Both the position numbers and the translations under genes were made by a program. 64,000 nucleotides of DNA from Atrichornis clamosus (taxonomy: Eukaryota; Chordata; Aves; Passeriformes; Menuridae): positions 143,914 to 207,913 of the forward strand of contig WBMZ01002652.1 in the NCBI GenBank assembly GCA_013400975.1, written 5' to 3'. The notes under the pieces were generated by a model, which saw only the letters and a program-made list of their open reading frames with translations, was not told the origin of the DNA and made no database searches. Shown here one piece after another: positions 57,301 to 64,000 of the stretch (position 1 is its first letter; each line of letters starts with the position of its first letter).

Positions 57301-59750
57301 CAAAACTGAACAACTGTTTGAAATATTCTTAGACAGAGATTTACAGTTGAAGTCAATTAGTTAAAGGTTTTTTTAATAAGTTGATTTCTAAACCATAGCT
57401 CTGTGATTAGTTTACAATTATGAATTGAGAATATATTAGGACAAAATGTGCTTCTTAATTAATTTTTTTAAAATTTACATTTACACTGTCTGGAATTACT
57501 TATGTCTAATTTCCACTTCTGGAACCAACCCTGCTGTGAAATTGCAGCCTTCTGAAGCATTTGGCAACTGAGAAACCTAGCTACAAAATTTTGCTCATCA
57601 TTACATTTTTCTCTTTTTCAATTTAACACTTAATTATAGACCATTAAACCAGTCTCCAATAAATGTATAGAATTTTCTGTCTTATGCAGAGTGGTTCTTT
57701 ATTTACCATCATCAACAGAATGTTGGAACACTCAGAAAGAATTCCTTTAAACATTTGTTGTACTGCTTACTGTAGAAAATGTAGAAATCCTTAAAATATT
57801 TTTACAGTCACAATGCTTGGCAGTAACAATCCAAAATTGCTAAGTCACCTGTATTTCTTGCAGGTTTTCTACAGTCCCATATAAATTACTTTTCTTCCCT
57901 CTTCTTTCACCCTTCTACCCCTCATCTTTTCAACATAAGAATACTTTTGAGTTCATTTTAATAAGTTCCTATTTTATATCTTTTTTTCAGAAATCTCTCA
58001 GATCACTGAGCTTGGAAGCTATAGTTCACTGCTAGAACTACAACCCTGACTGTGGTTTCAGTCACGATGAAAAGGAAATAGATAAGAAACAGAAACATAA
58101 GAACAAGATAGGGGGACAATCCCATTTCCTGTGCCTATTAAAATACAGGAGAGAGACTTTAAAATTGCTATTTTCTCCAATGTTCTAAGAATTTCCAGGC
58201 CAACATTTTACACATACCCCTCTCTTCTAAACTTCATTGTAATCCCTAGACAGTCCAGAGAGCCTGAGCCTGGCAAGTGCCCTGGGAGCATAGGAAATCA
58301 CACAAACAGCACTAAATCCATCAATTAGCACAGCACCTTGCTGTTACAGTTCAGAACCAATATAGAGAGGTACCTATTTTTGTGGGTAATCCGTTAATCA
58401 GCATGGAGAAATTCAAGTCTATGTCTCCTATTTCCCAGGGCAAAGGGGGTCTATACCAGTGAACTAAAGAATTCTCTGAACAGAAGTGCCTTTCCTCATC
58501 CCATTTAAGTGGTGCAAAGACACCACTAACACACAAACTTTCGTATCAGTGTAATCTTTTAAATATAATGATTAGGTTATTAAACAACAGATCAGAGCAA
58601 GATATCTGGAGTGAATTTCCAGCTACCACATCCTGTTATGCTTTTAAAATGACACATTGCTTGGATAAAACACAGAAATAATGGTTAAGGTCCGCAATAA
58701 TGAACTGTGCCTATTTTAGTTTGTTTTTTTCAATATTGAATGACTGTATATACTTCCTGTTTCTGTATCTTGATCAAAACCCATTTATCTCTGCAGCAAT
58801 AATTTGGCAAAATCAAAGACTTGAGCCCAAGTTCAAGAATGTTTCTGAATACCTGATTAATTTTGAGCAGAGTAGTACCCCTGAGAATTACAGGGATTAA
58901 AGTTAATATGTACTAAAATGTGAACAACACTACATATGCTTTATTTACTCTGGAATCAGATTCCCTGATTTTAATGCAGAAAAGCAAATATTAATTTGAT
59001 CTTATTTCGATTAGGTTGGCCTACATAGTACCAAATAGGTGCAATAAAGTGGACTTTCTTCCAATGTGACTGCCATCAGTGGGACAGGTGCTGTGTCTCA
59101 GCCACCACTGCAGACCCAGTATGTGCAGCACGACTTCTAATACAGGAGGTAGACAGTGACACAAAACGTGAAGATGATGGGGTGGCAAATGCCTCACCCG
59201 AAGCACTGTTGTAGTTACAGAGATTTGTTTTGTGTTGATAAGCAAAGACAAAAGACCATCTTAAACTTCCAACTCCAACTTCCAATCATATCAAATATAT
59301 TAGGACAAGAGAATTTTTTTTATTAATTGAGCATGGTGGAGACTATTGAGAGAATGCACATCTAAACCTCACAGAAGACCTATTCCAAAGACTTTTACAG
59401 AACAATGGTTCAGTTAATGAAGCAGGATATATGAAGAAAAAAATGACACATTGTAATGAAACTGTAATGGCCTCACTGCATAATGTGAATACATCACTAT
59501 GGCACAGAATAGGTAGAATCAGTCACTTGAATCAGTCTCACCTCCACAGTGCTGAGAAAGCACAAAAACAACGTCTAAGGAGCATGAACACTGGGGCAAC
59601 CAGGGGGAAAAAATTAATTAAATTAAATTAAACAGGAAATAAAGTGACTGTAGTCTTTTATCTTTCTCCAATAACAGATCACTGCACTAGAAAGCCGACC
59701 CTTCAACAATGAGGGTTGCATTTCTCTTTGGGAGAAATTCTCCCCCTAAG
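51331..59750. other. long single-copy stretch with one exon-like segment
   Basis: More than 8 kb without a recognisable CR1 or LTR. It contains the candidate exon at 54531-54605, several medium open frames (53866-54066 and 55668-55871 on minus, 56625-57038 on plus) without recognisable domains, a short ATCT/ACAC simple repeat at about 55107-55150, and an AT-rich repeat-free block at about 57180-57510. A CR1-like tail (CAGAATCACAGAATTAAC) at 52972-52989 is too short to call. Confidence 0.5.
54531..54605 (-). CDS. candidate internal coding exon, unknown protein
   Basis: On the minus strand a pyrimidine-containing tract (GGCTATGTTTTTGTCCTTCAG) precedes 75 nt that end TTAGAAG, followed by a strong donor, GTAAGAG. 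One frame is open, phase 1 at both ends, reading IIDFAKNSTIKNP and then LRANWPGRKLE; NST would be an N-glycosylation site if the peptide is extracellular. I do not recognise the protein. Splicing to the candidates at 20504 or 10555 would keep the frame. Both splice signals are better than average, but the segment is short, so chance is possible. Confidence 0.35.
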
Positions 59751-59983
59751 TTAATGTAATGGTTTATCTCCTGGTTGGTGTACACCCCATTATATTAATC
59801 CCTCAGTCAATCATTTATAAACCCTTACCCCAGTTCTGGAAAGTTCTCCCTTGTTCAGTTCCCCATTGGCTCTGGCTCCCTTTCTCCTCCCCTCTCCTTC
59901 CCCTGTTGGATGTAACCCTGTCATTCCACCTTATCTCCGCTCCTGGACCCTCACCCCATTGGACCCTGATGCTCTCTCCACCC

Positions 59984-59996
59984 CCGTATAAAACCA
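59984..59996 (+). promoter_or_regulatory. LTR TATA box region
   Basis: CCGTATAAAACCA lies about 65 bp before the ATTAAA polyadenylation signal and downstream of two CCATTGG boxes, the usual core promoter arrangement of class I LTRs. Activity in the host is not shown by the sequence. Confidence 0.7.
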
Positions 59997-60053
59997 CCTG
60001 CATGAGCTATCCCGTGACTTTTTGTCCCTGGACTGTTTTGGGCATGGATCCCC

Positions 60054-60059
60054 ATTAAA
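60054..60059 (+). promoter_or_regulatory. LTR polyadenylation signal ATTAAA
   Basis: Lies about 65 bp after the TATA box, as expected for a short R region. Confidence 0.6.
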
Positions 60060-60365
60060 CCTGGGAATGCTGTACAGAGAGCCCCTCCCGCCTCTGTGTC
60101 TCCGTGGGCTGGCTTGGCCTGTGAGTGTGTGCGTGCGTGCCTGCCCCTGCCGAGCAGGGAGCGCCTGGTGCGTGTGCCGGGGTGACTGAACCCCTGAGAG
60201 GGGCCCCACGAGGGACGCTTCTCAGAAGGCCGCCTTGCGCCTCGACCTCGTCCCCACCCACTCCGTTCCTGACCTGAAAAGGCGCAAAGCGGCACTGCTT
60301 ATAGTGACTCAAAGCCAGAATTCCCACACAGTATATCCTAACCGAGAACACTAGCATTACAATAA

Positions 60366-62140
60366 CTTAGGGAATGGCTGTATTGGTTGGAATTGGGCAA
60401 TGTTGGATCCTCATTTTCAGTAAGTGCTGGGTGGTGCTTCAAACACTTGTTGAGGCAACATTTCTAGTTCCCTACACTCTCCAGTGAGTATGGAGATATT
60501 TTATATAACAAACAGTGGCAAAAGATAAGTGTTTTTCATTGACTTGTATTTCACATATGCATTCTTTTTTGTCCTCTGTTTTCTTAACCTATTGTTTTAT
60601 CATATAGGAAACAATTTGTCTCTTTTTAAAATAACTTCTCAAGTGGACATCCGAGGGGAGATTACTTAACTGGTATGTCCTGAAATTTCTTTTCTTCTTG
60701 TTATGGCATTATCAAACTCCTGTTTCCCACACCTGTAGGCTGTAGCTGAATTAAGTGCTCATCATTTATGATTAGTTGCCCAAAAGATTACTGATATATA
60801 GCTGTTCGTAAAATTCTTAGACAATTAAGCTGATTAGTCTTCTTCAGTGCTGGGGTTTTTTCATATTACATTTTAATGAAAAATAATCCCACCTTACATG
60901 TTTTCAACTGGGAATAAAATCCTCATATAATTTAAAAATATTTCTTTTATAATTAGAAATTCTCTTAATGTTGCAGAAAGGAACATAAATTTCAAGGTAT
61001 AATATTGCATATTCTAAGAAAAATTACAAATCTAAAGATTTCATCCTAGTAGTTTCAATTCTGTTGCTTCATTTATTCATGAGAAAAAAATGACACTTTA
61101 TTTCCCAAGAAGACATAATTATAGTCCTTTAATGATAATCAAAGAAACATGCAGGCTCAGAAGTGCAGGAATTGATAGTTTTCTAGGCAGAGAACCAGAC
61201 TGAAAGATTTTCAGTGTGTTCTCAGATATCCAGAAAGCACTTCCTGTGATATTGAACAAGGGTTTATGGTTTTGCATTTCATTTGAAAGAAAGAAATTCC
61301 TATACAACTTTAATTTTCATATTACACTTTGCCTATACAGTGCCATCCAGTCTCTGTAATACAAATAACTCCTTCCTTCACTTTTTGGTGAGACTCTTCT
61401 CAGTGATAAGAGAGGCAATGTGGCCAATAATAAGAAGAAATATGTAATTCAGTCAGTGTTTTAATCTTTTGAAGGTCTTACCAGAGCATAATGAACAAAA
61501 TAAATACTAATTAATTTAATTGCTATCATCACCATCATCAGTGTTGATTACAACAGTAAACCTAATAACACTTTCTCAAAGTACTTCATTTTCATGAGAA
61601 AGAATTCTCGTCTCTCAAACGGGAGTTTCAGATCCAAGCAGGAATCCACAGTTGTAGCTTTTGTGTAAACCAAAAGGCAGGAATGAGCTAAAAACCCTCT
61701 AGTTTTCAAAATGTAGGGAGAGTAGAGATATAACTCCTAAAAGTGCTTGTGAAGGTCATGATAGCTTACAGCTATCAAAACTAGAGCCTGTATTTTAACT
61801 TAAAGTAAACAAGTTTTAAAAGTAAGGGAATGTAGCTGATCTGTGAATATCAGGGGCATTGATTGAAACAATCCCTAAAAGTAGAAAGACTTCTACATGA
61901 AGTCTGTGTAACAGGAATAACCAGCCTGGCTTTGAAAATGAAAAATTCTTCTTCTTTGGTAAATCATTATTTTTATAGGTATCAAAGCTGCAAGGAGAAT
62001 TGTTTGAACTTTCATTTATTACTTCTTTGAACTTTCAGATATTTATTGGCAATATTCCTCAATGTTGAATAAAATGAATAGGTTAAGAATTTTTGTCTGT
62101 AACAAAGAGTTTCCAGGACTGAAAGACAGAATCAGGAAAA
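60366..62140. other. single-copy non-coding stretch
   Basis: No gene or repeat recognised. About 60590-60900 is repeat-free and rich in homeodomain-like words (ATTAAGTGC, TTATGATTAG, CAATTAAGCTGATTAG). Confidence 0.5.
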
Positions 62141-62280
62141 CCTCATCAAATAAATAACATTGAGAAGAGGGGATAACAAGGGTCTCTTTAACACCAACCC
62201 CATATTTAACCCCTCATCAAATAAATAACATTGAGAAGAGGGGATAACAAGGGTCTCTTTAACACCAACCCCATATTTAA
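62141..62280 (+). repeat. perfect 69-bp tandem duplication, period 71 bp
   Basis: The segment beginning CCTCATCAAATAAATAACAT and ending CCCCATATTTAA occurs at 62141-62209 and again at 62212-62280 with no difference. It is either a very recent duplication or an assembly artefact. Confidence 0.95.
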
Positions 62281-62282
62281 TA

Positions 62283-64000
62283 CTTATATAAAAACTGTAC
62301 TTATCCTCTGTCTGCCTTTCAATTTTTTAATATTGTGTGAATAATATTCACTTGCTGAACAACAGCAAAGTTGGTTGCTTGTCCTTTATTTGAGGACAAG
62401 CTTTTGAACATAAATTAATGGACTAATTTTAAGAAAAAACACAACTATTGAATCTTTGCACAATTAATTATGTCTTAAATTGTCTATATAGGATATTCTT
62501 TATCTTCCCTAAGATGAGTACAAGCAGATGTTACTTTTCTTCAAATTCAGATAAAAGATTTACAAATCATATCTAAACTTTCTTCACCAGTAATATTTGC
62601 AGTAAAGATCATTTTCTTTAGTAATTTTTATTTTTCCAGGGAAGAGTATGTCCTTTCCTTCATCTTCCCCTTCTCACCTTCTTCCCTCAAAAGAAGAGAT
62701 TTAAAGGACAGAAGGACACTTCTTATGTAGGAACAACAGATCAGGAAAGTATAAATTGAAACACTGAAACATTTCTATGAGAAATATATTGTTTGGTGTA
62801 AAGAAAAATACAAGTATTTCACAAAATAAAAATCACAAATATAATGTTCCTAGCTCTTTATATCACTATTAAGTGTCTTTCTTGAGGGGAACTAGAATGC
62901 TGTCTATCAGCATGTCACACTATTTCAAAGTGCTTTAAAGTCAAGGGCTGCATGCAGCACTTTTCTAACTGACCAAATCAACCTGTGCTATTAAATTGAA
63001 GTTGTTTCTATCTTACTTCTTCTCAGTGGCTCTCAAGGTTGGTTTTTTTTCACAGAGGCCTCATGAGAAACCAAAGATGTTTACAGATGCCTGTGTCCTG
63101 AGCTGCAATGTTAAACAAGTCTTACTATTTTTTCTATTATATTGGTCCCAGAACACCTTCCCAGAGAAGTTGCATTCAATCTGTGTAAACTGTTTCTTGT
63201 GATGTGACTCCTAGTATCTAAACAGTTTTGTGCTAACTTTGGAAAACAAACCAAGAACAAACCCAAAACATTACCGTCACAAAAACTCCCAAGTTAAAGA
63301 AACCAAAACTCTGGAGAGAAAGAACCAGTGAATGAGGAAGAAGACTAGAATTTCTATATGTTTTTTGAACCAGATTGATGACACATGCAACTGGGAAGAC
63401 TTGTCTTCAGAAAAGAAATCCTTCTCAGGACAAAAATTCTCGGGTTTCTGCCTAGCTTGACACAACTCCACATATTGTTTCAGCTCAGATCAGAAGTGAT
63501 CTTTGTCGGGCTAATCTCCAAATTCTCCCAACAGATTGTTCAGACAAACTTCAGCCTTCTCAGGTGAAACAAAACTGGAAGGTGCAGTTCAGGAATTCTG
63601 ACTCTGACCTGTCATTAAGGCATACAGTCCCTGTAGCAGGACATCTCCCCTGCCACAAAAAGCTTATCTGTTTCTTGTTAGCTGGTACAATACTCTGAGG
63701 CATCCATCCTCACAAGGGTCTCAGCTTTCCTGGAGTGCTGACAGACAAATCAAACACCAAGGGTCGAGTATACCTCCCCACACTAAGGGTTGAGGAAACC
63801 TGCCCTTTTCATGTGACACACATAAATAACTGCTCTGTGTGATAAATAGATGCTATAATATTGGCTTTCCGCGAATGTTAAAACAAGTAATATTTAAGTA
63901 GCTTTTGTAATAGTGGCTTTGTTACAAATAGATGCTATATGTATAAGTAGCTTTATGTACCATGTAGCTTTGTTTGGGTGGGTTTTTTGTTTTTTTTTTC
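62283..64000. other. single-copy stretch, possible LTR start at the window edge
   Basis: No gene recognised. Two related segments, CAAGGGTCGAG...ACCTCCCCACAC and TAAGGGTTGAGGAAACCTGCCC, lie in tandem at about 63757-63808. From about 63838 the sequence TGTGATAAATAGATGCTATA is followed by repeated AGTAGCTTT(T/A) and AGATGCTATA words. It may be the beginning of an LTR that continues beyond the window, but this cannot be decided here. The last 30 bases are T-rich. Confidence 0.35.

Larger units (their letters stand above)
59755..60361 (+). mobile_element. solo LTR, gammaretrovirus-like (ERV1-like), with visible promoter elements
   Basis: A 607-bp element with inverted ends TGTAATGG and AGCATTACA. 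The flanks are TTAA (59751-59754) and ATAA (60362-60365), a 4-bp duplication with one change, the length typical of class I elements. In order it holds CCATTGG boxes (59863-59869 and another near 59957), a TATA box TATAAAA at 59987-59993 and an ATTAAA polyadenylation signal at 60054-60059, then a long, CpG-rich 3' section. That is the U3-R-U5 order on the plus strand. No primer-binding site follows and no viral genes adjoin it, so it is solitary. Minus-strand open frames of up to 114 codons here are shadows of its base composition. Confidence 0.9.

Noticed and set aside
59020..59290. CpG-containing segment with overlapping minus-strand frames, possible processed pseudogene
   Set aside because: No poly-A tail, no flanking duplication and no recognisable protein.
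59951..60295. 114-codon minus-strand open frame with Arg/Gly-rich peptide
   Set aside because: Shadow of the CpG-rich part of the class I LTR, antisense to its promoter.

Overview
This is AT-rich vertebrate DNA with no complete protein-coding gene. It reads as a gene desert or a very long intron from a bird, most likely a songbird. The evidence is ten fragments of CR1 LINEs, some with the typical 3' tail built from ATTCTGTGATTCTG-like motifs, and a mixed set of solitary endogenous-retrovirus LTRs, several with recognisable target-site duplications (TSDs). I see no rRNA, tRNA, CRISPR array, operon or bacterial promoter. The longest open frames lie inside LTRs, a minisatellite or CR1 copies and are not genes.

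Layout. 1-4860 is single copy, with splice-like signals at about 1640-1980. A CR1 (minus) lies at 4861-5440. A 1383-bp solo LTR at 7322-8704 has a perfect 5-bp TSD and carries a minisatellite built of alternating 49-bp subunits. An imperfect inverted repeat follows at 9221-9600. Next come a CR1 (minus, 12060-12450) and a 958-bp solo LTR (12825-13782, perfect 5-bp TSD); a sister copy of that LTR is at 34426-35376. The middle part holds an LTR 3' end (about 19610-20133), CR1 copies at 22705-23245, 27033-27230 and 30450-31293, a third LTR family at 37633-38224, and a CR1 at 39570-40487 split by a 370-bp LTR with a perfect 6-bp TSD. The last third has CR1 remnants at 41135-41430, 45100-45345, 48925-49040 and 50915-51330, a compact LTR with visible promoter elements (59755-60361), a perfect tandem duplication (62141-62280) and a possible LTR start at the right edge.

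The most interesting lead for an undescribed gene is three exon-like segments on the minus strand (54531-54605, 20504-20668, 10555-10656). Each is open, bounded by AG and GT, a multiple of three long, and in the same phase (1-1), so they could be spliced in that order without losing frame. I do not recognise the protein, and chance splice-like pairs are common in 64 kb, so this is a hypothesis. Several AT-rich blocks without repeats look like conserved non-coding elements, but this cannot be judged from one sequence.
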